Shown: one piece after another, positions 22,914 through 36,900 of the stretch
Layout: every line of letters begins with the position of its first letter
Position numbering within the stretch: position 1 is the stretch's first letter
Source: Dromiciops gliroides
Lineage: Eukaryota > Chordata > Mammalia > Microbiotheria > Microbiotheriidae
DNA length: 64,000 nucleotides
Direction: 5' to 3'
Assembly: GCF_019393635.1 (NCBI RefSeq)
Contig: NC_057863.1
Span: forward strand, 621,793,791-621,857,790
Notes under the pieces: model-generated
Told to the model about the DNA's origin: nothing
Seen by the model: the letters and a program-made list of their open reading frames with translations, nothing else
Database searches by the model: none
Translations under genes and position numbers: made by a program

Positions 22914-25900
22914 CTGCAACAGAAATTAGGGTCAGGATGTTAAATCATGAATGGAGAATTGGACCCAACCCCAGTCTTGGGGCAGGGCAGGGGGAATGGA
23001 TAGGGGGAGGGAGGTGAATGCTTCCTTGAAGTTTTCTCAGGCTGAATTGAGAAAAACTTATGACAGGGGTTTAAGAATATTTTGTTTTGTTTTGTTTTTT
23101 GCGGGGCAATGAGGGTTAAGTATGGTGGTATAGTGGTTAAAGCACCAGCCTTGGATTCAGGAGCACCTGAGTTCAAATCCAGCCTCAGACACTTGACACT
23201 TACTAGCTGTGTGACCTTGGGCAAGTCACTTAACCCTCATTGCCCTGCCCAAAATAAAAAGGAATTAGGTCTGCGAGGTACTGGAAGGAAAGGAGTAGGT
23301 GATAGGGCTAGGCTGGAACTCCTCTAGAGTCCCCTAGAAGACTGTAGGGCCTATGTGACCAAGGACATAGGAGGAAGGAGTCTTCTTTCCATGAGGGGAA
23401 GAAACCTCAATAGCCTGATCTCTTGAATTCAACAAACTTTTAGGTGCCTGCTGTGTGCAAGGCATCTTGCACTCCTGGACACTTGCTGGGTATGTAGCCA
23501 TTCTGTTCTTGGCTAAATTGATTCTATCCTATTAGGGAATAGGAACTAGTGTGATAAGGGAAGCTCTTTGCATTTCTGTGTAAATTGTTGTTTGTCCTAA
23601 TACTGGTAAACTGAATGAGAAGTGATATTCAAATTGTTCACCGGACTGATTTTCACTGTGGTGAAGCTGGAGAAAGCTGCCCTTGGTCTCTAGCTTCACC
23701 TGGGACCAGGCACACTTCTAGAAGAATGCACTGTATGATGGATTCATGGGGTAGATGTGGATGGAATGTGGCAAATAGAAGCTAGGGTTGGTGCAGGAAG
23801 ATAGATGAGTTCCTGTTCCAGTCATGCCACAAATATTGTGCTTCTAGAGACAGTCACTCATAGTGTTGTTTAAGGTAGCCAGTATAATGCTTGTGAAATA
23901 GGGGAACAGGGCAAAGGGAATCTCTGAGAGAACACAGTATACCCATGCCTCAGTATACCAAATTGCAAGTCATGGTAGTGAGCATTATAGCAAGGTGTTA
24001 TGGTGTTTTGGAACCTGTGATGATCTGTATGGGGGGAAAATGGATTGAGAAAGTACCAAGAAGGGGAAAGTCTGACTTCTCTGGCAGCCACACCAGTTTC
24101 TGCCCATTCCAGGTACGGATTGGTGGCAAGGCAGGGTTGTAGCCATGTCGGTTGAAATGGTCATCATATGTGCTGATCAAATTCCGATGTTTCGGCTCCT
24201 CATGGTGGGTTATCAGGTGCTTATATGGCAGACCCTGGAAGGACAGACAGATCCAGGCATTTTGGGGGGGACTAACTAGGGAATCGCAGATAAGTAATTT
24301 TTGGAAGGGGAGAGGGAGAGGGTGTGGTGTTAGCAACATAATATAGGGGTATTGCCTTTAAGGATAAAGCAATTGATTCAGCTTCTCCAGCAAATTAGAC
24401 CCAAAGCAAGAAAAACTACACATTGATCTAATTGGTTAATAGGTTTCATTTTCTATAATTTAACCTAGTCACTGGCTAATACTGATGTAGGAAGCAAAAA
24501 GGGGTTAATAGAAAAACCTAAGGTCCAAGCTCTAATTCAGATAGGAGCTCTAAGAGGAATTCAGACCCCAGTTAATGGATAACTTACAAGTCAGGATCCT
24601 AAATTCTCTTACTCACATAAATCAGTACCCATAACAGGAAGACCTGAAACTATAACAATGAAAAAAATGACAGGCTATAGAAATTTAGACTAGGAATAAA
24701 TGAAAAATGAAGATGTTTTGAAACTAAGCATGGGAACCAGAAAGAGACATGCACAGAAAAGGCCAAATTTGTCCCCAGATTCACCTTATGACGTGTAAAC
24801 CCCAAAAAACACACCTCCATGGAAAAACGTACCCACCTGGGCGTTGGTTTAGGACCCCAGGAACTCCAAATTAGGATAAGCCCGCCCCTGTACCTCCCAA
24901 AGGTGGAGATTATTATAATGAGGACAGGCCCTCCCCTGCACCTCCCTAAGGTGGAGATTATTATAATGAGACTGATAATTAATTTAGCCATACTATAAAT
25001 ATAACTGTCTTTTCTTTCACTATTCGAGAGATACCTTTCCACTATTCTGGTTCTCTCCCTGTGGTCATCCACAGTATTGCAATAAAACTTGGGAAACCGA
25101 GTCACTGAGTTTTGTAATTCTTTTGGAATGCACGCTAAATTTGACCCTAATTCCATCTCACATCAATACCATCAAATAAGCATTTTGTTCTTTGGGGGGA
25201 ATTTTGATTTACTTCTTATCTGTAGACTAGATAGTATACTTCTAGAATTCCTGGTATTTTAGAAGACCAGATCCCATTGTTTCATTTATTTAGTAGCATA
25301 AATATAATTTCCCTTCATATGTATGGGGTTTTTTTGTTTTTGTTTTTGTTTTTTGCAGGGAAGTTGAGTGACAGTAAAATATATTTATGCATAAATGTGC
25401 ATGTGGATCTATAAATGTGGATCGATACACACATATATAAATTATTGATATTTTGAAAAAAGTTACAACATGGAGGAGGTGAATGGGTATTATGAAGCCA
25501 AGTATAGATGATGCCTAACTAACCTTATTGACTGCTTGATGACCTTTTAGGTTCCAAGAGTCTGTGGGTCTATTAAAAAGATAAGTCTCTTCTCTGGACT
25601 CACCTTTAAACATATGGTCTCAAATGACGTTCCAGAATTTGTTTTTCATGTAAATGGATTCCCATCCAATGAATGCCAGTTAATTTTCAGTTTGGATGTA
25701 ATTTATACATGATTAAAATAACAATCAGGACTGCCAGCTTAAGTAGACAGAGGGCTAATTTAATTCATGTCCTTGTAAACTGAATTTCCATCTCTTTTGC
25801 TCTATCCTGATTTATAATGAGTCCATCACAAACTCATACTTCCTTCAAGAGGGTGAAAAAGTGAATACCAAGCCTGACATTTATACTGTTTTTTCTGCTT

Positions 25901-28900
25901 GTTACTATGAGAGGAGGCAGAGAGAACTCTATAAATTGTCTTTTGCCACAAAAGTTTTACAGGCTTCCTCAGCTGGAAACTGGGAGAATGTTTTCTTTCC
26001 TAGCAGTTATTTACCGGGAAAAGAAAGCCGGATTATCTTTCTGTCCTGGGGAGGAAGATTTGCTTAAGTTGGTGAGTTTCCTAAGAATTCCATCTTGTCT
26101 CTGGGAAAGTGTCACAGAGAAATAGACTGATTTATCAGGAGGATAATCTTGATTTTCATGCCCACCCTGATGTCTGGAGAAGACAGTAAGGTTTGTGTTT
26201 GCTATGGTCTGGAAGTGTCAGCTAAGCCCAATATTTCAAACAGAGATTCCATAAATAAGTCGCACTACAATGCTACAGAGAGAGGAGGGTGATGGCGTTA
26301 AACAATTAGCCAGGGATTTCCAAGGTCTGGATCACTGGGTGCCACCTGAGTCTTCATTTTTAAGGCTAGGGGAAATGAACCATTGGGGTTCCCATTAATT
26401 AGAGCACAAATGCTGATTAGGTACAATGGTGCATCTTGGGAGGAGGCTGAGAAGGCCCAGAAGGGAAGGAAATATGGACAACAAGTGATTTCCTCACTCG
26501 TACAGCCAAAAAAGATTCTCACCATCCCCTTGGTTTGAAGGGGGTGTGGGCGGTGTTGGTGTTTTGCCAAGAAAAAGGGAAGAAACATTCTTCTGTAATG
26601 ATTTTGTGTTCTTTTCTATCAGTAGTGTTTAAATTGGAGCTCAGGGTAACATTTGGGATAAATAAGCAAGATTGGGACCTTGGAGGCTGTGTGAGGAAAA
26701 GAATGGAGATTAATGGGAACAAAAGATTTAGATTTAAGTAGGCTTAGGTTTTGACTGAGGTCAGAGAGACCCATAGATTCAGCCTGGCTCAATTCAATTC
26801 AACAAACTTTTATTAAATTCCTGTTAAGCATTAGACACTCAACTGGGTGCTAGAGCTACAGATAAAAACAAAGTAATCCCTGCCCTTCAAGCTAGGAGGA
26901 GTGGGAGGAAGAGGAAATAGAGAAAATGTACAAATTATATACAAAATAATTTCAGGAGGGAGAATGTCCTAATAATTGGAGGGATCAGGAAATGTCTCAT
27001 GCAAGAGATGGCACCTGATCTCTGCTTAGAAGGAAATTTAAGGATTTTATGAGGTAGGGGCAAAGAAGGAGTGGATTATAGAAAGTAGTGAGCACTGTAA
27101 CAAAGACATGGAAGCTGGAGATTGGAATGTCATGTACATGTAAGAGCTTATAGGCTTTGCATGAAGGGGAGCAATGTAAAATAATACTGGGGAAAGTGTG
27201 CGTTAGGCACATGAGTTTGACAGTCTTGTGGAGGATGGTTTGGAAAGAGAAAAGCTCAGAAGCAGGATTGGTGCAATAGTTCAGACAAGAATCACAGAAT
27301 CACGTTACTTCAGACCTTAATAGCCATTGAGTCTAACCCATACCCAGCAAAGTGTCCTGACTACAACATTCATGGCAAATGCTCATCCAGCCTTTTGAAG
27401 GCATGCAGCAAGGGGCAGCCTGCCACCTCCTGAGACAGCCCATTCCACTTTTGGATGGTGGTCATTGTTTGTGCATTTTTGAATGTCTAGCCTAAATTCA
27501 CCTCCTTGCAACTTTCTGTCCTTTCTCTTGTGCCCTCTGAGGCCAAACAAAACGAGCTTCATGTCTTTCCTGTGTGAAAATCCAAGGGACACTTGAAGAC
27601 AACTCAAAAGTCTTAGTTTTTTCTTCTGTAGCATTTCCCTTGACTGATCTTTATATGAGAGAAAAGTGGGGCCCTTTGTTCTTCTGGTTTAGACTAGCGT
27701 GACTTCTTCTTGCTGGAAACAGGTTGACTCCTTTATTATCGCCGATTCTTTTCTTAAGCATCTCTAATAATACATTCTAGAATTGTTCAGGTATCACATT
27801 CATGCTCCCTGGTCTGTAGGCTGAAGACCTCCTCTTCTCCATTTTTGAAGATCAGAACATTTGTCCTTCTCTAACCTTACCTCTTTAATTTGTTCGTCAC
27901 AATCTTTCTTTCCTCTATGACTGTTAGTGACTCAGCAGGCACATCCAATAGTGTGTTCAGTACCTGGGCCAGACGACTTGAATTCATCAAGGGCACTCAG
28001 TGTTCTCTGCTAGTACCTTATCTAGATTGAGTATCAACTTTTTGTTCTGTTCTTTCTGATTCAAAAGTCACTCTTCTTGGATGAAAATAGAAGCAGAATG
28101 AATATTGGGCAGCTTTACCTTCTTGAAGATGCTGGTTCTCGTTGTCTCATTCATTTCTTTTGTTTTTGTTTTGTTTAGTGAGGCAATTGGGGTTAAGTGA
28201 CTTGCCCAGGGTCACACAGCTAGTAAGTGTTAAGTGTCTGAGGCCGGATTTGAACTCAGGTACTCCTGACTCTAGGGCCAGTGCTCTATCCACTGCACCA
28301 CCTAGCTGCCCAAAGAGGACAGGATGGTTCCCAGGATGTCTCAAGGATAGTTCCCAAGGTATTGATTCCTGAGATCTTTGGTTTTTGTTTTTTTGGTTTT
28401 GGGTTTTTGGTTGTTTTTTTTTTTTTTTGCAGGCAATGGGGGTTAAGTGACTTGCCCAGGGTCACACAGCTAGTAAGTGTCAAGTGTCTGAGGCTGGATT
28501 TGAACTCAGGTACTCCTGAATCCAGGACCAGTGCTTTAACCACTGCGCCATCTAGCTGCCCCCTCATTCATTTCTTATGGAAATCTTCACTCTTCTTTTA
28601 AGCCAGTGCCTAGCACAGAGTGAGTAGGTCAATAAGCATTTATTAGATGGTTACTATAAGCCAGGCACTGTGCTAAGAACTGGGGATACAAAAAAGAAGC
28701 AAAAGCTTCCTCCCCCAAAGAGCTTACAGTTTAATGAAGGAGACAACAAGCAATATAGAGGATAAATAGAGGGAAGATTCTGGGATTAAATGGGATTGGG
28801 AAAGGCTGGAAGAAAACACATACACGAGATGTATACCAGAAAAAAAAATCCAAAGTTAAAGCCAAGATGACAAGGACAATGGCTTATCTCAAGTTTTAGA

Positions 28901-31900
28901 TCTCTCTTAGCACTTAAGCACAGTATACTACACACAGGAAACAATAAAGAAATATATGGATCTGTTACAAGAGAATATTTTCACTATCTTACAATTGACT
29001 AATTGACTTCAAGTGAGTTTCAAGAGAATAGTTGCTTTGTTGTTTTTAGTTGATAAGATTTTGTTTCCTCCAACTTATTTTGAATATGTAATTGGAACCA
29101 TAGTTAGTCAATTAGTTTTGGACTGTGTGTTACAGTGTTTCTTAAAATGTGGTTCGCTGGAGGGCAGAGCCAAGATGGCGGAGGAGAGGGTGTGACTCCC
29201 ACAAGCTCCAGATAAACCCATCCATTCACGCCCAAATAATGTGGTAAAAAATCAAAACCCAGAATAGCCTAATGCACATAAGAACAGAGTAAGAATATTT
29301 CTCCGCAAAAGAGGGCAATTCTGATCACCAACTGATCAGGCTGAACAGCTCATCACGCAGTCCGGACCCAGCCAGGGACACTGCTTCCAGTGCATGTCAG
29401 AGTCTTCAGCACCAGCAGCTTCTGAGGCTCCGATCACGGACTGGTGAGGGGGTTCGGCGGTAGTCTGGGGTGCCATGGAGGCAGTATCTACTGGAGTTGG
29501 GGCAAAGCGCCCTCTGAACCAGTGCGCTGAATCAAGTGGTGGTTGCTGAGTGGGGGAGGGGCAAAAGCACGCCAAGCTTCTGACCATAGAGAATCAGAGT
29601 TCAATCAGACTTCTGTTTCCAGGTCAAAGAGAAAGCGGCTGTGATTACTCACAAGCCAGGCAGGCTGAGAAGAAGCCCAATCACTCCATGGGCCACACTG
29701 TAGCACGAAGAGTGTGTCCTGGAAGCAGTGCTACACTTTAAGAAGGAGTTAAAAGCCAAGAAATAGTAAGCCAGGATGAGTAGGCAGAGAAAGCAGAAGA
29801 CCATCAAAAACTTTGGGGGAAAGGTAGACCATAATACATCCTCAGAAGAAGAAGATAATAGCAGGGTCAAAGCTCCAACATCCAAAGCTTCCAAGAAAAA
29901 TATGAACTGGTCTCAGGCCATGGAAGCTCTCAAAAGGGACTTTGAAGAGAAAGTAGGAGAGATAGAAAGAAGATGTAGAGAAAGAGAGGAAGGAATGGAA
30001 AGAGAAATGAGAGCAATGCAGGAGAGTCATGAGAAAAAAGTCAACAGTTTGAAAAGCCAAATGGAAAAGGAGATTAAAAAACTGTCTGATGAAAATAATT
30101 GCCTAAGAATTAGGATTGAACAAATGGAAGCTAGTGACCTTATGAGAAACCAAGACACAGTAAAGCAAATCCAACTGAATGAAAAAATAGAGGGCAATGT
30201 GAAATATCTCCTTGGAAAAACAGCTGACCTAGAACATAAATCTAGGAGAGATAATTTGAAAATCATTGGACTACTTGAAAACCATGACCAAAACAAGAGC
30301 TTAGACACCATCCTCCAGGAGATTGTGAGGGAAAATTGCCCTGATACTCTAGAAGCAGAAGCTAAAATAGAAATTGTAAGAATCCACTGATCACCTCCTG
30401 AAAGAGATCCCAAAAGGAAAACCTCCAGGAACATTATAGCCAAATTCCAGAACTCCCAGGTCAAGGAGAAAATATTGCAAACAACTAGAAAAAAGGAATT
30501 TAAATACTGTGGAGCTCCAATAAGGATAAAGCAAGATCTAGCAGCTTCTACATTACAGGACCGGAGGGCATGGAATATGATATTCCAGAGGGCAAAGGAA
30601 CTTGGACTACAGCCCAAAATCACATACCCAGCAAAACTAAGCATCATCTTTCAGAGGAAAACATGGAATTTCAATGAGAAAGAAGACTTTCAGACATTTC
30701 TTATGAAAAGACCTGAACTGAATAGAAAATTTGACTTTCAAATACAAGACCCTGGAGAAGCATAAAAAGATAAACAGGAAAAAGACTTCATGAGGGATAT
30801 TAAAAGATCAAACTGTTTATATTCCTACATGGAAAGATAATACTTTGAATTCATAAGAACTATCTCAGTAAGGAATTAACAGAGGACACAGGTCTGAACT
30901 GAATGCGAAGAGATGATATCTGTAAAGCATTTATGTTTTGTTCTTTGTGGGGTGTCTTATGTCTGGGGCCAGATTTGGGCTTGAGGCCTCCTGGATCCAG
31001 GGTTGGTGCATTGTCCACTGTGCCACCTAACTAACCCATAATGACATCTTTGAAACAGGGTTGAGGTGTAGGAGAAATAGACTGGGGGAGGGGGAAGGGG
31101 AGAGATGGTCTGGGGAGAGGTTGTTCACATGAAGGAAACAAGAAAAAAGCTTATGGAGGGGAGGGCAAGAGGGGGAAGGAATTGGGGAGTGAGTGAATCT
31201 TAATATCATCAGAATTGACTCAAAGAAGACCTAACATACATACTCAAATGGGTATAGTAATATATTTTTGCCCTGAGGGAGGGGAGGGAGATAAGGGGTG
31301 GGGGGAAGAGGGGAAGGAGGGAAGGGCAGATTGGGGGAGAGAGCACTAAAAAGCAAAATACTTACGAGGAAGGTAAAGATGTTCTGCATAACTGCACAAG
31401 TATGACATATTGAATTGCTTGATTTCATAGGGAGGGTTGAGGAAAGAGAGAGGAAGAAAATTTGGAACACAGAATTAGCTCAAAGACCTTAAACTCATCA
31501 GAGTTGGTTCATGGAGGAAATAACATTCACACCCAGTTGGGAGGAGTAATCTATTTAACCCTACAGGAAAGTATGAGGGGAAGAGGATAATGAAGGAAGG
31601 GTGGAAAAAAAGGGAGTGCAGAGTAAGGGAGGGGACAGTCAGAAGTAAAACACTTTTGAGGAGGAATAGTTTAAAAGAAGATAGAAAATAGAGTAAATAT
31701 CATGGGAAGGGAATAGGATGAAGGAAAATAGTTATGATGATTGAATATAATGGCAAAATGTATGGTACCTACTTTGCTGGGCTAATATGAAGAAAATTCT
31801 TTGTCAAGTTTAAGGTACTTTATTTAGGTTATGATGAACAGGATACTATCAGAAAAACCTGGAAAAACCTACATGAACTGAAGCAGAGTGAAATATACTG

Positions 31901-33855
31901 TATACAAAATAACAGTAATAGTGTAAGATGATCTGCTGGGAAGCATATGGTTATTTTCACCAAAGCAATGATTCAATATAACCCTGAAGGACTTATGAAA
32001 ATGGCAACCCATCTACAGAGAAAGAAGTGATAGTATCTGAAAATAGATGGAAATACTTTTTTTTTCTTTTTTTTTGATGAGGCAATTGGAGCTGAGTGGC
32101 TTGCCTAGTGTCACACAGGTAGTGGGTGTTGAGTGTCTGGGGCCGGATTTGAGCTCAGGTACTCCTGGTTCCAGGGCCGGTGCTCTGTCTGTTGTGCCAC
32201 CTAGCTGCCCCTGGAAACACATTTTTTTTTAAATTCTTTTTTTCCTCTTTGACAATTCCTCAATCTGAAGTTTTGGGGTTTTTTTTTTACTGTTTTCTCT
32301 CACAACCTAGCTAATGTGGGAATGTTTTCCATGACTACTCATGTATAACTTATTTTGAAATGCTTGAGTTCTAGTGGATGGGGGGTGCGAATGGAGGAGG
32401 AAGAGAAGTTGGAATGCAATTTTTTTAAAAATTGATGTTAAAATTTTTTACATATATTTTGGAAAATAAAATTCTATTCAATAAAAAAAATGTGGTTCAC
32501 TGAACTCTGATGTCGTGTATTATGTTAATAGGCATTCTTTGAGAGCTTTGCAATTTTAGAATTTTAAAAGAATTTTATTTAGGGGAAACCCTCTAAAATA
32601 TTAAGTATGAAATGATGCATGTTTCCAAAGATGTAGAGTAAGTAAAAAAATGGTGACTTGGTTTTGTGCTTTTTGAAGCTTTCATATGGGGTACCCAAAG
32701 GTTGTTTTGACAGGTTAAAAGGAGGAAAGAAGATACACTTGAAAAGGAGTATGCAAGTGTGCCCTTTGCAATGTTGTTTGGGAATGGGTGATCCAGACAT
32801 AGATTGAAAATGTATAAGGGTATGTGTAGGCTCTTAAAGGTAGAGTCAGGTTGGGAGATGATGCAGGGAGTGAAATGTGAAAAGTATGAGATGTGAGGAA
32901 AGTGCATAATACTTCTTACACACCATTCTGTTGATGGGCTAGGAGTCAGGAAGACCAGAATTCAAATCCAGACTCAGATACCAGTTATGTGACTTTAAGC
33001 AAGTTGCTTCACTTCTGTTTACCTTAGTATCCTCAACTGTAAAATTAGGATAACAATAGTACCTACCTCCCAGGGTTGCTGTAAGGATCAAATGAGATAA
33101 TATTGGGTTGGTTTTTTTAAAAAAAAAAAGCACTTAACCCAGTGCCTGGCACATAGTAGATGCCAAATAAATGCCAAATAGACCACGACGATGATGAAGA
33201 TTCCAGATGACACGCTTCTACCACTACTCAGTGTATGTCTTGAGCCATGATTTCAGGTTCATTTTTACAGATAGAGAACACAACCTCATGGGTTGTAGAT
33301 TTCCTTTTATCCTTCCACTTCAGGCCCAGACTTTCTTCTATTCTTTTCCTTTTTCTCCCCACCTAGTTGCTCACCCAAGCTAACTATGGGAAGGATCTTG
33401 CCACGGACAAGGAGGTCATGGCATTCATCAGTAACAATCACCCTCCCACTAAATAAACAATCACAGACTAGTTAATGAGGAGTCACCCTTCTATTGACCT
33501 AGAATGTGCTGCAGGTATACTCTACTCTCAGAGCACTGTCTAAGTAGTCAAGAATTCCCTCCTCCCTCAATCCGGGTCAAGAAGAATATCTATTTTCTCT
33601 GCAAACACAAGACAACTTTGTCAAGATTACCCCCTTATTCTAACCACATAAGGGCTAGTCTGACAAGTACAAACTATACCCTCTTTTCTTAAGCCCCAGT
33701 ATTTATAAGTTCTTTCATTTTTTCCTTAGATTTTCCTTAGCCAAATTAGTTTGTGAAACATCAGTCTTGAAAGAAATACCAGAATTGATATCAAGGTACA
33801 GAGTACTTAGTGGGAATGAGATTAGAAACACAGTGCCAGCATTCTTACTTATGGA

Positions 33856-33911
<56 letters not shown>

Positions 33912-36900
33912 GTATGTATGTATATATGTGTATTATATATATATATTTATATATATATATATATGTGCATACACACTCATGTATATAATCTACTATGTTC
34001 CAGGAACCATACTAAGCACTGGGAATACAAAAAGAGTCAAAAAGCAGTCCATGCCTTCAAGGAGAGCAAATCTAATGGGACATACAGCAAGTAAACAAAT
34101 AGAATAATCTGTATACAGGATAAATAGGAAATAATTTACAGTGACTATCAACTAAGGATTGGTTGAACAAGTTGTGATCTATGATTGTCATGGAATAGTA
34201 TTGTGCTATAAAGAAATAATGAGGGGATGGTTTCAGAAAAACCTGGGAAGACTTATATGAATTGATGCAAAGTGCAGTGAGCAGAACAGTTAAACAGTGT
34301 TCTGAGAGGATAGAACCCTGTGGGACAACTGTATTTAGAGGACATGATTTGGAAAAGGACACAACAAAGGTAACAGAGGAGGAGCAGTCAGAGAGGAGGA
34401 GAACTAAGAGGTAGTGGTGTTCTGAAAACCTAGAGAGAAAAGCATATTGAGAATAGGGTAACCAACAGTGTCAAAGGCTTCAGAGAGGTTGAGGAGAAGG
34501 AAGATTGAGAAAATCCCATTGGATTTGGCAATTTAGAGGTCCTTGATAACTTTGGAGGGAGCAGTTTTGGTGGGTGATGAGGTTGGAAGCTGGGTTGTAA
34601 GGTGTTAAGAAACGAGAGGAAAGAAAGTGGAGGTGCCTGTTGTGGATGGTCTTTTCAAGGAATTTAGCTACAAAGGGCAGAAGAGATATAGGATGGTAGC
34701 TAGCATGGATAGAAGGATCAGGTGAGGGGGTTTTTTGAGGATGGGGGAGACCTGGTCATGTTTCAAGGCAGTATGAGCCTGTAGATAAAGACTGAAAATC
34801 AGTGATGCAGTGGGGATGGCAGAGGGGGCAATCTGTTGGGGGAGATGGAATGGAAAGGAATTGCTTGAGTAGGTAGAAGGGTTAACCTTTTTTTTGTGGA
34901 GCAATGAGGGTTAAGTGACTTGGCCAGGGTCACACAGCTAGTAAGTGTCAAGTGTCTGAGGCCAGATTTGAATTTAGGTCCTCGTGAATCCAGGGCCAGT
35001 GCTTTATCCACTGCGACACCTAGCTGCCCCAGGGTTAACCTTGATAAGAAGGCCACCTCTTCAGTGAGATAGGTAGGAGAAGGAGATGGTAGTAGAAGGC
35101 ATTTGAGATAAGTAAGAGGGGGAAAAGGAGCCCAAGGCAAAGAGATTCTTTTTTTTCTATAAAATATAAGGTAAAGTTCTCAGATGAGAGGGTGATGGGA
35201 GGGGGAGTCATCAGAGGTTTGAGGAGGGATGAAAATATTTGAAAGAGCTGCTGTGGAATAATAAGTTGATAAAGAAGCTCCGGGAGCATTGCCTAGCAGC
35301 AGCGAGGACTCAGTTGAGGCTGTATAACATAAATTTGTAATGGACCCAATCCAAACAGATAAGAGATTTTTCTCCATCATAGCAGTACATTTGTAGGAGT
35401 GAAGGTGGAAGTGATCCAAGACTGAGGCTGGGTAAGGCACAAATGGCAATATGATAAAGGACCTCTGGGCTCCAGAGAAGAGCATAGTGTAGAGGTAAAC
35501 ATTGACCAAGAGGCCAGATGGGGAAAAAAGGGGAGAATAGCTGGTGCAGGGGTGATGACCTGGGAGAAAACTGAGGGGTCATGATATTAGAGACCACAGT
35601 GTAGACAAAGAGCAGGGTATAGTAAAGAAAAGCAGAGGGAAAGGTGGAAAGTCAATAGATTATGGTCAGATATGGGAATTTTGGAATTCATGAACATAGT
35701 GGGGGTACATTTGCGAATGATGGCAAGATCAAATGTGGGACCATCTTTGTGTGTGATTGAGGTGGGGTGGAAGAGTATCTCATAGGAAGCAAGCAGGTTG
35801 GGGAACTGAGTGGTTAGGATATTTGAGGGAGAGTCAGTGTGTATGAAGGCAGAAATGAGGAAAGAGTGAAAAATCATAAGCCAGATACTGAGCTGATTGA
35901 AGAAGGAAGGGGAGTGACCTAGAGCACTGTAGATAACAGCTACCAGCATTTCGACTGGGTGGTATATAATGAATTGCATAAGCCTCAAAGAAAGAGAGGT
36001 TACCGAGTGATGGAGGTGGGAGAGAATCTGGAAGTGGCAACAGGGAACAGGAGTATTCCAATACCGGGGAGCCAAAGGAAACGAGTGCACCCAGGTGCAG
36101 CCAGGAATGGTAAGGATAGCGGCAAGTTTCAGCTATTGCTAAAGGATGGAAAGGTATGTCCAGGTGTGAGTATGCTCATCAATGATTGGAAGACACTCCT
36201 CTTCTTGGGAGATCAGGAGACAAGCACAACATGGAAGAGATGCAATGCATCTGGGGAGATGGGAAGCCCTGTGTCACTTCTCTTCCTTTTGAAGCTTGGA
36301 GATTAGGCAGGAGATGGTGCAACAAGAGATGGAAGTTGAACCTGCCTAGCAGTTGACCAGGTGTGAGAATGATCATCCCAAAGTGGAAGGCATCCCTACT
36401 CTTCTCAGAAGAGGCTGGGGATGAGGTTGGAGACAAGTGATATAGGAGATGGAATGCCCATGGTCATGTGGTCAGATGGTAGGTGCCATTCCCAATGATG
36501 GCTCAGCTGACATGGAGTAAAATCCTGGGTTGAGAGTCAGAGGACATTTATATCCTATGCTTGTCTTTTGCTACCTGTATGACTATGAGTAAGTCACTTT
36601 ACTTCTCTCAGGGTCCTCATCTTTTTTTTTTTTTTTTTTTTAGAGTGAGGCAATTGGGGTTAAGTGACTTGCCCAGGGTCACACAGCTAGTAAGTGCCAA
36701 GTGTCTGAGGTCGGATTTGAACTCAGGTACTCCTGACTCCAGGGCCAGTGCTCTATCCACTGCGCCACCTAGCTGCCCCAGGGTCCTCATCTTTAAACTT
36801 GGGAGTTGGACACAATCCCCACTAAGATCCCTGCCAGCTCAAAACACTATGATTTGAGGCTCATTTTTTTTTTTAATATCAAAGGTATCATCTATTTCTT

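Larger units (their letters stand above)
29160..32486 (+). mobile_element. Half-L1 (HAL1-like) LINE with target duplication, in CFAP107 intron 2
   Basis: Full-length by its ends: starts GAGGGCAGAGCCAAGATGG and ends AATAAAATTCTATTCAATAAAA. The TSD AAAATGTGGTTCRCTG (about 29144-29159 and 32487-32502) differs at one base. Order: 5' UTR to 29775, ORF1 29776-30765, inter-ORF region to about 31730, then 3' sequence; the RT-bearing ORF2 is absent. A worn SINE (32057-32211) and an older SINE piece (30963-31036) sit inside. It lies antisense to CFAP107. Confidence 0.85.

Noticed and set aside
24235-24339. Upstream extension of the CFAP107 exon 3 frame
   Set aside because: No family similarity and a clear acceptor at 24235-24236; it is intron.
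24650-25156. 168-codon minus-strand ORF
   Set aside because: Antisense to an LTR with TATA and AATAAA on the plus strand; the repeated peptide reflects the tandem DNA block.
33715-34094. Cys/Val and Thr/His repeat ORFs
   Set aside because: Translations of the CA/TA microsatellite.
35587-36090. 167-codon minus-strand ORF
   Set aside because: It is the endonuclease end of an L2/CR1-clade LINE relic (SDH motif), not a host gene.
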